In this document: piece by piece, positions 56,398 through 64,000 of the stretch
Numbering within the stretch: the first letter of the stretch is position 1
Layout: every line of letters begins with the position of its first letter
Assembly (NCBI GenBank): GCA_903825285.1
Contig: CAIJZY010000010.1
Location: 62,001 to 126,000 of the forward strand
Reading direction: 5' to 3'
Length of the DNA stretch: 64,000 bases
Origin: an uncultured Opitutia bacterium
GTDB lineage: Bacteria > Verrucomicrobiota > Verrucomicrobiia > Opitutales > Opitutaceae
The notes under the pieces: generated by a model
Database searches by the model: none
Told to the model about the DNA's origin: nothing
The model's input: the letters and a program-made list of their open reading frames with translations, nothing else
Program-made: the position numbers and the translations under genes

Positions 56398-57849
56398 ATG
56401 GCCTCCCCCCTCTACCTCGCCGCCGTCGACCTCGGAGCCACCAGCGGCCGCGTCATGCTCGGCACCTGGTCCCGGAACCGGCTGCGCCTCACCGAGGCGC
56501 ACCGCTTCCCGAATGCCTACCGCGAGCTCGGCGCGCACGCCTATTGGGAGATTGGCACGCTCTGGCACGAGGTGCAGGTCGGCCTGCGCCGGGCCGCCGC
56601 CGCCCTGCCCCGCGGGGCGAAGCTCGCCTCCGTCGGCGTCGACACCTGGGGCTGCGACCATGTCCTGCTCAACGATGCCGGCCGCCTGGTGTTTCCCGTC
56701 CACGCCTATCGCGACAACCGCACGCAGCCCGGGCTCGCCGCGCTCGCCCGGCAGGGCGCCGACCGGATGTACGCGGCCACGGGCATCCCGAATGTTTTCT
56801 ACAACACCAGCCTCCAGCTCGCCGAGACCGTCGCGCGCTGCCCGGCCATCACGGATCTCGCGACGCGCTGCCTGTTCCTGCCCGACTACCTCAACTTCCT
56901 GCTCAGCGGCCGCGCCGAGAACGAGCTGACCGTCGCGAGCACGTCGCAGCTGCTGGACGTGCACGGCCGCGACTGGTCGCGCACCGCGCTGGAGCACTTC
57001 CGGATCCCGCCGACGTGGTTCACCCCGCCGGTGCTCGCCGGCCAGAAGCTCGGCCGCGTCACCGGGATGCCCGAGCTCGCCGGCGCGCAGGTCGTGGCCG
57101 TCCCGGGCCACGACACCGCCTGCGCCTACGACGCCATGCCCGCGGCGCCGGAGGGCGGCGACCTCTTCCTCAGCTCCGGCACCTGGTCGCTCGTCGGCTT
57201 CGAGCACCCGCAGCCGCTGCTCGGCCCGGCGGCGCAGGCCGCGCGCGTCGCGAACGAGCGCACCGGCCTCGGCGGCTACCGCCCCCTGACGAATGTCGTC
57301 GGGCTGTTCCTCCTCGAGCAGACGATGCAGGACTTCAGCCAGCGGCCAAAGCATCCCCGCGAATGGGACGCGCTGATCGCCGCCGCCGCCGCGCTGCCCG
57401 CGCCGGCGGTGCTGCTCGACCCCGCCGACCCGGCGTTCACGGCGCCGAAGTCCATGCGCGCCGCGATCGACGCCCAGCTGAAGCGGCGGAAGGCCGTCGC
57501 GCCGAAGCACCTCGCCGGCTACACCCGGCTCATCTGCGATTCCATCGGCCGCGGCCACGCCGCCGCCGCCGCGAACTTCGAGCAGATGACAGGCCGCAAG
57601 TTCCGCCGCATCCTGATGGTCGGCGGCGGCTCGAAGAACCGCCTGCTGTGCCAGGCCACGGCCGACGCGGCCGGGATCCCGGTCGTGTCGTTCAACCTCG
57701 AGGGCACCGCCGTCGGCAACATGGCCAGCCAGCTCATCGCCCTCGGCGCGGTGCGGGACCTCGCCACCTTCCGCCGCCAGCTCGGCGCCGACCTCAAGCA
57801 GAAGGTCTATGCGCCGCGCGGCGCGGCGCGGTTGAAAGTTGAAAGTTGA
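56398..57849 (+). CDS. rhaB: Rhamnulokinase
   Basis: The product has 483 residues. The FGGY-family ATPase fold is shown by AAVDLGATSGRVMLGTW (phosphate 1), VDTWGCDHVLLN (active site) and FLSSGTWSLVGFE (phosphate 2 region). FYNTSLQLAETV is characteristic of RhaB. It phosphorylates L-rhamnulose to rhamnulose 1-phosphate. RhaA and RhaD are not adjacent. The GH78-like rhamnosidase at 25-27 kb gives the rhamnose source. The last residues LKVES and the stop codon fall in a GTTGAAAGTTGA repeat, as they do for the ABC gene at 5803. Confidence 0.93.
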   Translation: MASPLYLAAVDLGATSGRVMLGTWSRNRLRLTEAHRFPNAYRELGAHAYWEIGTLWHEVQVGLRRAAAALPRGAKLASVGVDTWGCDHVLLNDAGRLVFPVHAYRDNRTQPGLAALARQGADRMYAATGIPNVFYNTSLQLAETVARCPAITDLATRCLFLPDYLNFLLSGRAENELTVASTSQLLDVHGRDWSRTALEHFRIPPTWFTPPVLAGQKLGRVTGMPELAGAQVVAVPGHDTACAYDAMPAAPEGGDLFLSSGTWSLVGFEHPQPLLGPAAQAARVANERTGLGGYRPLTNVVGLFLLEQTMQDFSQRPKHPREWDALIAAAAALPAPAVLLDPADPAFTAPKSMRAAIDAQLKRRKAVAPKHLAGYTRLICDSIGRGHAAAAANFEQMTGRKFRRILMVGGGSKNRLLCQATADAAGIPVVSFNLEGTAVGNMASQLIALGAVRDLATFRRQLGADLKQKVYAPRGAARLKVES

Positions 57850-57913
57850 AAGGTCTGTGAGCGCCCAACTTGACGGGCCACGTCCGCGCCGGCTCGGGCT
57901 TTCAACTTTCAAC
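57830..57913. repeat. GTTGAAAGTTGAAAG inverted repeat between convergent genes
   Basis: GGTTGAAAGTTGAAAGTTGA (57830-57849, then AAGG) is faced by GGGCTTTCAACTTTCAACGC (57897-57916). The left part provides the stop of rhamnulokinase and the right part the stop of the methyltransferase, so this repeat marks both 3' ends. It can fold as a hairpin in either transcript. Further single copies lie at 7660-7685 and 58690-58724. Confidence 0.85.
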
Positions 57914-58673
57914 GCGAGATCGCGGCGGCACGCCGCGATCTCGCGACCAGCAGCAGGCTTACGCCGAAGGGAAATGGCACGCCGCAGCGGGCGAGGCCGA
58001 CGAAGATGGCGCGCAGCAGCGCGTTCAGCCAGCGCGGGGGCAGCTGATCCTCGGTGCGCGCGGCGGGGGCGCCCCAGCCCAGCCGCTGGCGAAGCCCGCG
58101 CCATTTCCGCACGGCCCAGACGGCCGGGTAGACCACGACATTGGTGTAGTTGACGTAGACCACGTCCCACGCGTCGGCGGGAAACAGCGCGCGCAGCTGC
58201 GCCCGGCGGTAGCGGCGGAAATGGTGCAGGGCGACGTCCCAGTCGCTCCACAGCGCCATGCTGGCCGGCACCGTGACCGCCGCCACGCCGCCGGGACGGA
58301 GGAGCCGGTGAAACCCGCGCACGACGGCCGCGTCGTCCGGGACGTGCTCGAGCACGTCGAGCGCCGTGACATAGTCGAGGGAGCCGTCCGGCAGCGGCAC
58401 CGTGTCCCCTGAGAGGCTGAGCACCTGATCCGGCCGGAACCGCGCGCGGAGCAGCCGCAGCGCCTCCTCGTGGTCGTCCAGCACCCGCACCTGACAGTAC
58501 GCCTGCATCTCCAGGGCGAACCGTCCCGTGCCCGCGCCGCAGTCGAGCAGCTCGTCCGTCGGCGCCGGCGGGCGCACGCGGAGCAGCCAGTCGCGCACGA
58601 ACCGGCGCTTGCCGGAGTAGTACCAGTGCTCGCTCTCGACCCGGTCGAGGTTGGCGTATTCGTCGGCGTTCAT
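57909..58673 (-). CDS. Class I SAM-dependent methyltransferase
   Basis: The product has 254 residues from the ATG at 58673. LLDCGAGTGRFALEMQAYCQ is motif I for SAM, and DGSLDYVTALDVLEHVPDD motif II. The remainder has HRLLRPGGVAAVTVPASMAL and a hydrophobic C-terminal stretch (FGVSLLLVARS). The proline/tryptophan-rich start EHWYYSGKRRFVRDWL is typical of methyltransferases in polysaccharide or glycolipid gene clusters. With three glycosyltransferase-like genes beside it, a role in cell-surface polymer modification is likely but unproven. Confidence 0.85.
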   Translation of the reverse strand: MNADEYANLDRVESEHWYYSGKRRFVRDWLLRVRPPAPTDELLDCGAGTGRFALEMQAYCQVRVLDDHEEALRLLRARFRPDQVLSLSGDTVPLPDGSLDYVTALDVLEHVPDDAAVVRGFHRLLRPGGVAAVTVPASMALWSDWDVALHHFRRYRRAQLRALFPADAWDVVYVNYTNVVVYPAVWAVRKWRGLRQRLGWGAPAARTEDQLPPRWLNALLRAIFVGLARCGVPFPFGVSLLLVARSRRAAAISR

Positions 58674-58829
58674 GGGGCGGCGGCAGGGGCAGTTGAAAGT
58701 TGAAAGCCGCCGGTTGAAAGCCGAAAGGCTCGGGCCCGGCTTCTGGCTTGTTGCCCTGCCGCGGGCCGGCGATGCTCGGCCCACGTTTTCCGCCGCCGTC
58801 CTGATCCGCGCGGTCCCGCCCTCTCCGCC

Positions 58830-60875
58830 ATGAACGCCGAACCTGCCACCCCCGCCCCGCCGCCCTCCGGCCGGCCGCGCCTGCGGGCCGCGCTGGTCGC
58901 GGCGGTGACCGCGCTGCTGGCGCTGCACTGGCTGCTCGCGGTCGGGAGCAAGAGCGAGGAGAGCGTCACGGCCGACGAGCTCGCGCACCTGACCGGCGGG
59001 TTTTCCTACTGGCAGTTCAACGACTACCGGATCCAGCCCGAGAACGGCAACCTGCCCCAGCGCTGGGCGGCGCTGCCCGCGTGGCTGATGGGCACGCGCT
59101 TCCCCCCGCTCGCGGACAACGCCTACTGGCGCACGTCGGACGCCTGGGTGCTCGGCCACCAGTTCTTCTACGAGACCGGCGACAACCATTTCCCGCGGCT
59201 GATGGCCGGCCGGGCCATGATCGCCCTGTTCAGCGTGGCGACGGGGCTGCTCGTGTTCCTCTGGACGCGCCGCCTGTTCGGCACCGCGGGGGCGTTCGTG
59301 GCGCTGGGATTCTTCGTGTTCAGCCCCAGCTTCCTCGCGCACGGGGGGCTGGTGACGTCGGACGTCTGCATGGCCTTCTTCTTCCTGGCGTCGGCCGGGG
59401 CGTACTGGCGGCACCTGCACGACCCGCGCCAGCGCTGGTGGTGGCTGAGCGCGGTGGTCTTCGGCCTGGCGTGCGTCGCGAAGTTTTCCGCCGGGCTGCT
59501 GCTTCCGATCATGCTGCTGCTGGCGCTGGTGCGGGCGTGGGCGCCGGAGCCGCTGACGCTGGCCGGCCGCACGGCCACGACAAGGTCCGGCAAGCTGGGC
59601 CTGATCACGCTCTCGACGCTCGGGCACGGGCTCGTCGCGGTGGGCGTGATCTGGGCGTGCTTCGGCTTCCGCTACTCGGCGTTCAACCCCGCGCTGCCCG
59701 GCGCGGACCACTTCATCCGCCCGTGGGAGGTCACCCTCGGCAACATCGGCAGCGCCGCGCCGGTGATCAACGTCCTGCGGGCGTGGCACCTGCTGCCCGA
59801 GGCCTACCTGTACGGGTTCTCCTTCGTGCTCGAGATGTCGCAGTACCGCTCCAGCTTCCTCGACGGGGCCTACAGCGTGGTGGGCTGGGTGCGGTTCTTC
59901 CCGCTGGCGTTCCTGTACAAGTCCACGCTCCCGCTCCTGCTCGGCTGCGTCATCGGCCTCGGGGCGGCCGCGCGCCGCTGGCGTGAGTCGGCCGCGACCG
60001 CGGCCATCCGCCGCGACCTCTACCGCGTCGCGCCCCTGCTCGTGCTCTTCGGCGTCTACTGGTTCGCCTCGCTCACGACCCACCTCAACATCGGCCACCG
60101 GCACATCCTGCCGACGTACCCGGTGCTGTTCATCCTGCTCGGGGGGCTCGGCGGCTGGCTGACCTGGCGCCGGCCGGTCGCGGTCGTGGTGCTCGGCGGA
60201 CTCCTGCTCTGGCAGGCGCGCGAGGCGGCGCGGATCTACCCGCACTACCTCGCCTACTTCAATCCCCTCGCCGGCGGCCCGGAGAACGGGCACCGCCACC
60301 TGGTCGACAGCTCGCTCGACTGGGGCCAGGACCTGCCGGGGTTGAAGGCGTGGCTGAACCAGAATGTCCGCGACGAGCCCGTTTACCTCTCGTACTGCGG
60401 CTCCGGCGAGCCCGACTACTACCGGATCCGCGCGCGGCGGCTGCCGTTCGTGAACGGCTTCAAGATCCCGCAGCGGTGGTGGCCGCTCGAGCCCGGCGTC
60501 TATGCCATCGGCGCCACCATGCTTGAGCACGTCTACAGCCCGATCCGCGGCGAGTGGACGCCGGAGCTGGAGAAGGAGTACCAGTGGATGCGTTCGTTCG
60601 AGCCCGCCTTCGCGGCGTACTTCAACGACCCCGCGCGCCGCGCCGCGCTCGACCGCGAGGGCGGCCCGGAGAAATGGCACCGGGCCTGGTCGCGCCATGA
60701 CCAGCTGCGGTTCGCGCGCCTCTGCCACTACCTGCGCGCCCGCCGGCCCGACGCGGAGGTTGGCTATTCGATTTTGATCTACCGCCTCACCGCCGCCGAG
60801 ATCGCCGCGGCGACCACCGGCTCGTACGACGACTGGAACCGCGCGATTAACCCGGCCGCCTCAGCGTCCCACTAG
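58830..60875 (+). CDS. Multi-pass glycosyltransferase-like membrane protein (GT39/ArnT type)
   Basis: The product has 681 residues with about ten to twelve membrane helices. ESVTADELAHLTGGFSYWQF contains the Asp-Glu of lipid-phosphate-sugar-dependent transferases, and FFYETGDNHFPRLMAGRAMI follows. A soluble C-terminal part holds DSSLDWGQDLPGLKAWLNQN. These proteins take sugar from a polyprenyl-phosphate carrier and add it to protein or glycolipid outside the membrane. Its stop overlaps the convergent neighbour by 15 bp. Confidence 0.83.
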   Translation: MNAEPATPAPPPSGRPRLRAALVAAVTALLALHWLLAVGSKSEESVTADELAHLTGGFSYWQFNDYRIQPENGNLPQRWAALPAWLMGTRFPPLADNAYWRTSDAWVLGHQFFYETGDNHFPRLMAGRAMIALFSVATGLLVFLWTRRLFGTAGAFVALGFFVFSPSFLAHGGLVTSDVCMAFFFLASAGAYWRHLHDPRQRWWWLSAVVFGLACVAKFSAGLLLPIMLLLALVRAWAPEPLTLAGRTATTRSGKLGLITLSTLGHGLVAVGVIWACFGFRYSAFNPALPGADHFIRPWEVTLGNIGSAAPVINVLRAWHLLPEAYLYGFSFVLEMSQYRSSFLDGAYSVVGWVRFFPLAFLYKSTLPLLLGCVIGLGAAARRWRESAATAAIRRDLYRVAPLLVLFGVYWFASLTTHLNIGHRHILPTYPVLFILLGGLGGWLTWRRPVAVVVLGGLLLWQAREAARIYPHYLAYFNPLAGGPENGHRHLVDSSLDWGQDLPGLKAWLNQNVRDEPVYLSYCGSGEPDYYRIRARRLPFVNGFKIPQRWWPLEPGVYAIGATMLEHVYSPIRGEWTPELEKEYQWMRSFEPAFAAYFNDPARRAALDREGGPEKWHRAWSRHDQLRFARLCHYLRARRPDAEVGYSILIYRLTAAEIAAATTGSYDDWNRAINPAASASH

Positions 60876-62093
60876 CGCCGGCCGGCGCAGCCGGAAGAAC
60901 TGCACCAGGAACACCAGCAGGCCGAGGAACAGCGCCCAGTCGAGCGGCTGCTCGACCAGGAACGCGACCCGGGCCAGGTGCATGACCGTCGGCCCCGGCA
61001 CGCGACCGAGCAGGTGGTTGAGGATCAGGCAGCAGAGGGGGTCCCACCAGAGCACGACCAGCAGCAGCCACCGCACCCCGCGCGCCAGGCGCCGCGCGGC
61101 CGCCGGCGCGGCGGGATCAGCCGGCAGCGTCCAGAGCAGCGGCGCCAGCCACAGCGCGAAGACCCAGCGGTAGCCGAAGTTCAGGCTGGTGAAGAAGCAG
61201 CCCGTGAGCAGGACCGCGCCGAGAAGGAAATGCAGGCCGTCCGAGGAGGCGGCCGGCTCCCAGTCGCCGAGCGGCCGGCGGCGCCAGGCGACGACCGCCG
61301 CGATGCCGCCGGCCAGCAGGCCCAGCGCCTTCGGGCCCCAGCCCTCCCAGCCGAGCGTGTTCGGGAGCGCGGTCGCGCCGAAGCTGAGCAGTCCCTCCGG
61401 CCGCGGCGCCAGCGGGCCGTAGCCGATGAGGTCGGGCGCGATGCTCAGCGCGACGAGCGCCAGCAGCAGCCCGGCGATCACCAGCTGCGCCCGCCGCTCG
61501 GCCCGGTCGGGGATGGCCAGCAGCAGGACCATGGCGGCGGCGGGATAGTATTTCAGCCCCGCCGCGAGCGCGATGAGCAGGGGCGCCACGAGCCGCACGG
61601 TCCGCCGCGACGACAACAGGCAGGGCACGACGCCGGCGAGCAGGACAAAGACGACGAGGTCGTTGTTCGCGCGGTCCGCCGCCAGCACGATCGGCGACGA
61701 GCAGGCCACGGCCGCGTACCACGCTAGCTGGCCCCCGGAGCGCGGCCGCAGCCGCGCGAGGGCGGCGGCGAGGAAGGAGCCGACCAGTGCGGCGCCCAGC
61801 CAGAGCGAGTCGGCGCGCGTCAGGCCGAGGTCCCGCAGGTGCAGCCACCAGTGCGAATAGACATGGGGCCGGTGAAAGTAATCGAGCGGGTTCGCCGCGT
61901 AGGGGTCGAGTCCGCGGGTGATCGCGTCGTTCGACGCCAGCAGCGCGAACGTGTCGAGGAACCACGCGTCGTAGTGGTTCACCCCGAGGGCGAAGAACAT
62001 CCCGGGATAAACCGCGAAGGCCGCGAAATAACCGAGCAGCAGCAGCGCCAGCAGGAGCCAGAGCCTCCGATTCGGGCCGGCCGGCGGGGTCAT
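60861..62093 (-). CDS. Multi-pass membrane protein, probable mannosyltransferase-like (GT87/DUF2029 type)
   Basis: The product has 410 residues with about ten hydrophobic segments. Its first periplasmic loop has FALGVNHYDAWFLDTFALLA and DPYAANPLDYFHRPHVYSHW, in the place where GT-C enzymes carry their catalytic Asp. AGLKYYPAAAMVLLLA is typical of GT87/DUF2029 proteins. The ATG overlaps the stop of the upstream GT39-like gene (ATGA), so the two are translationally coupled. The overlap of 15 bp with the convergent gene on the other strand is unusual. Confidence 0.78.
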   Translation of the reverse strand: MTPPAGPNRRLWLLLALLLLGYFAAFAVYPGMFFALGVNHYDAWFLDTFALLASNDAITRGLDPYAANPLDYFHRPHVYSHWWLHLRDLGLTRADSLWLGAALVGSFLAAALARLRPRSGGQLAWYAAVACSSPIVLAADRANNDLVVFVLLAGVVPCLLSSRRTVRLVAPLLIALAAGLKYYPAAAMVLLLAIPDRAERRAQLVIAGLLLALVALSIAPDLIGYGPLAPRPEGLLSFGATALPNTLGWEGWGPKALGLLAGGIAAVVAWRRRPLGDWEPAASSDGLHFLLGAVLLTGCFFTSLNFGYRWVFALWLAPLLWTLPADPAAPAAARRLARGVRWLLLVVLWWDPLCCLILNHLLGRVPGPTVMHLARVAFLVEQPLDWALFLGLLVFLVQFFRLRRPALVGR

Positions 62094-63895
62094 GAGGCCG
62101 GTCGCGGTTCGGCCGCGGGGGCGGGCACGGAGGCGCCGGGATCCACGGACACCAGCCGGCTCAGGCGCTCCATCCGCCCGCCGAAGCGCTTCTCGGCGAG
62201 CATCTCGAGGTGGAAGCCCGCGGGCAGGACGTCGTCGGGATCCACGCCGAAATTACCCTGGGGCGTCGTCGGCCGCAGCGCCTGCGTGACCAGGATCTCG
62301 CTGAAGGTGCCCTGCGAGAGGTGATACCGGAGCTGTTCCCCGCGCTGGCGGGCGACCCCGATGATCAGCGAGGGCGTCTGCCACAGCACCCAGGGGATGC
62401 TGGACTTGTTGGAGATGAAGAGCCGCGGGCCGGGCGCGCGCGCGAGGACGAAGTCCCGCTCCCAGTCGATCTCCTTCATCACGAGGTTCTGCGTCGTGTA
62501 GAGCCGGTAGGCGATCGCGGGCAGCCCGGAGACGAGGAGGAAGACCCCGACGCCGAGGAAGGCGGGCCGCAGCACGGGGCGGTGCTCGTTGACCCGGCAC
62601 ACGGCAACGGCGGCGACCAGGGCCAGCATGAGCGTGAGCGGCAGCGCGAAGCGGGACGTCACGGTGTCGTCGAGCCGGCTCCAATAGTAGAACTGCACCA
62701 TCGCGAAGTTCCCCGCGACGCCGGCGCCGAACACCAGCGCCACCAGCGCCGCCGGCGACACGGGCGGGCGGGTGCGGTTCCACTGGACGGCGGCCCAGGC
62801 CAGCCAGGCCAGGCCGAGGACGCCGAGCACGGAGAGGTACCAGGAGTTGGCGAGGGTGTTCTCGAAGTTGAAGAGGAAGTGGACGGCGCCGCGCAGGTTG
62901 ATGGGCAGGTAGGACGTGCTGAACCGGGCCGTCTGGCCCTCGCCCAGCTGCCAGAGCAGCGGGGTGGCCGAGAGGACGCGGTTGTGCCAGGCGTACGGGA
63001 TCAGCAGCAGTGGCGTGACGACGGCGGTCCACGGCAGGAAGATGGCGCGGGCGCGCCACCAGCCGGCGACGACGATGACGGCGGCGGGCACGACGTAGAT
63101 CGCGGACTCGTAGCGGCTCTGGGCGAGCAGGACGGTGCCGAGGCACAGGAGGGCGAGCCGGTCGGCGTCGGGCGCGCGCAGGTAAAGCAGCGCGAGGCAC
63201 ATCACCAGCGCGAGCATGGTGAGGTTGTGCATCTCCATGCCGGCGCTAGTGGCGTTCTGGCCGAGCAGCGGCATGGTCGCGAGCAGCGCCACGGCGAGCA
63301 GGCCGCCGGCGCGGCCGGTGAGCTGGCGGCCGAACCAGTACGTGAGGCCGAGGAACGCCGCGGCGAGGACCGAGTTCAGGACGAAGACGTTGACCAGCCG
63401 GTACCCGGTCAGGTCGTGGACGAGCGAGAGCAGGAACGTGAAAAAGTACGGGCGCTTGTCGAGGAACGTGTCGATCGGCAGCCAGCTCCCGTCGAGCCAG
63501 TAGGCGCGGATGACGGTGCCGACCTCCTTGGTCGCGTGCATGTGGAAGCCCGTCGCCTGCAGCACGTACTCGTCGAAGAGGACCTTGTGCTGGTAGGAGT
63601 CGGACCAGAGCGTGAACAGGGTCGCGGCCAGCAGCGCGGCGCCGATCCAGCCGGGCCGCCGCAGCCAGGCGAGCCAGACCTCGCGCCGCCCGCGGGCCAC
63701 CCGCACGCCCGCGGCCACGAACGCGGCAAAGAGGCCCAGCATGTAGAAATAGCCGTACTGCTGGATCAGGTACCCGGCCAGCTTGGGCGAGACCAGGATG
63801 AAGCCGACGGCGACCGCGAGCGCGCCGCTGACGGCGAACAGCGCCAGGCGGCGCCGGGTCGCGGGATCGGGGGAAAGGCGGTGAAGCAGCATCAT
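62090..63895 (-). CDS. Multi-pass glycosyltransferase-like membrane protein (GT39/PMT type)
   Basis: The product has 601 residues with about twelve membrane helices and a short C-terminal soluble part. The first large loop has KVLFDEYVLQATGFHMHATK, with the Asp-Glu pair (FDE) of the GT-C catalytic loop, and DKRPYFFTFLLSLVHDLTGY. It is followed by a coupled GT87-like gene (4-nt overlap) and preceded, 22 nt upstream on the same strand, by the end of another gene. All three probably work on one extracellular or lipid-linked glycan. Confidence 0.82.
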   Translation of the reverse strand: MMLLHRLSPDPATRRRLALFAVSGALAVAVGFILVSPKLAGYLIQQYGYFYMLGLFAAFVAAGVRVARGRREVWLAWLRRPGWIGAALLAATLFTLWSDSYQHKVLFDEYVLQATGFHMHATKEVGTVIRAYWLDGSWLPIDTFLDKRPYFFTFLLSLVHDLTGYRLVNVFVLNSVLAAAFLGLTYWFGRQLTGRAGGLLAVALLATMPLLGQNATSAGMEMHNLTMLALVMCLALLYLRAPDADRLALLCLGTVLLAQSRYESAIYVVPAAVIVVAGWWRARAIFLPWTAVVTPLLLIPYAWHNRVLSATPLLWQLGEGQTARFSTSYLPINLRGAVHFLFNFENTLANSWYLSVLGVLGLAWLAWAAVQWNRTRPPVSPAALVALVFGAGVAGNFAMVQFYYWSRLDDTVTSRFALPLTLMLALVAAVAVCRVNEHRPVLRPAFLGVGVFLLVSGLPAIAYRLYTTQNLVMKEIDWERDFVLARAPGPRLFISNKSSIPWVLWQTPSLIIGVARQRGEQLRYHLSQGTFSEILVTQALRPTTPQGNFGVDPDDVLPAGFHLEMLAEKRFGGRMERLSRLVSVDPGASVPAPAAEPRPAS

Positions 63896-63917
63896 CGGGC
63901 CCGCGGGTGCGCCGGGA

Positions 63918-64000
63918 TCACGGCAGCTGCTTGATGAAGTTCTCGAGGTAGGCCTTGCGCAGCCGCTCGATCTCCGCGCGGTCCTTCGGGACCACCGGAT
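63918..64000 (-). CDS. 3' end of an unidentified gene (truncated by window edge)
   Basis: Only the last 26 codons are present on the minus strand. The encoded tail is PVVPKDRAEIERLRKAYLEN followed by FIKQLP and a TGA stop at 63918-63920. It is charged and helical. The short gap to the next gene suggests a shared operon with the membrane glycosyltransferases. The family cannot be told. Confidence 0.7.
   Translation of the reverse strand, partial: PVVPKDRAEIERLRKAYLENFIKQLP

Noticed and set aside
57909-60728. A minus-strand frame of 939 codons that would extend the methyltransferase upstream
   Set aside because: Only the last 254 residues look like a real protein; the rest is antisense to the GT39-like gene. 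The ATG at 58673 begins the methyltransferase.

Overview
This is a GC-rich, gene-dense chromosomal window of 64 kb with no phage, plasmid or CRISPR content. A fused autotransporter-repeat/PEP-CTERM surface protein, an ECF sigma factor paired with a von Willebrand A protein, PPi-dependent phosphofructokinase, rhamnose and mannose glycan genes, OPT and GPH transporters, and gaps full of short inverted repeats all suggest a Verrucomicrobiota chromosome, most likely Opitutaceae. That placement is inference from gene content, not a computed phylogeny.

Layout. 1-5.2 kb: the 3' part of a beta-strand-repeat PEP-CTERM protein, then an ECF sigma / VWA membrane protein pair on the minus strand. 5.6-9.6 kb: a heterodimeric ABC exporter preceded by a short leader ORF and a well-formed transcription attenuator. 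9.9-13.1 kb: a peptide-binding lipoprotein, a small secreted protein and an OGG-type DNA glycosylase. 13.5-20.1 kb: PPi-phosphofructokinase, a DUF6498-like membrane protein, glyoxalase, serine/threonine dehydratase, a chemoreceptor and a TMEM175-like protein. 20.3-29.2 kb: tRNA-Leu, an orphan gene, phosphatidylserine decarboxylase, ClpB, a GH78-like rhamnosidase, a chromate transporter and an HDOD protein. 29.3-36.3 kb: a large AsmA-like protein, a PepSY membrane gene broken by a 55-bp tandem duplication, then a lower-GC patch with a DUF2975/HTH pair under an operator-like palindrome, a GNAT gene with a tiny coupled ORF, and tRNA-Val. 36.4-41.7 kb: a GPH sugar symporter, endonuclease III and glycine dehydrogenase GcvP. 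41.7-48.0 kb: a one-carbon locus with an AraC regulator divergent from a UroD-type methyltransferase, a MetF-MetV fusion, a LigM-like tetrahydrofolate O-demethylase, and a stand-alone methionine-synthase-activation-like protein. 48.2-58.7 kb: FAH-family hydrolase, GH38 mannosidase, cupin, OPT transporter, malate:quinone oxidoreductase, rhamnulokinase and a methyltransferase. 58.8-64 kb: three multi-membrane glycosyltransferase-like proteins and the tail of another gene.

How the genes work together. The clearest functional unit is the 41.7-48 kb methyl-transfer locus. LigM would move O-methyl groups to tetrahydrofolate, MetF-MetV would oxidise 5-methyl-THF, and the UroD-type and MetH-activation-like proteins suggest a corrinoid branch whose corrinoid protein is not in this window. 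The second is the ABC exporter, whose leader ORF and mutually exclusive hairpins predict translation-dependent attenuation. Rhamnosidase, rhamnulokinase, GH38 mannosidase and the GPH symporter point to use of plant or algal glycans.

The third theme is the repeats. At least eight families of short, mostly inverted repeats fill the gaps. Several have entered genes: they supply stop codons and C-terminal tails of five genes and in-frame internal peptides in GcvP and the OGG glycosylase.
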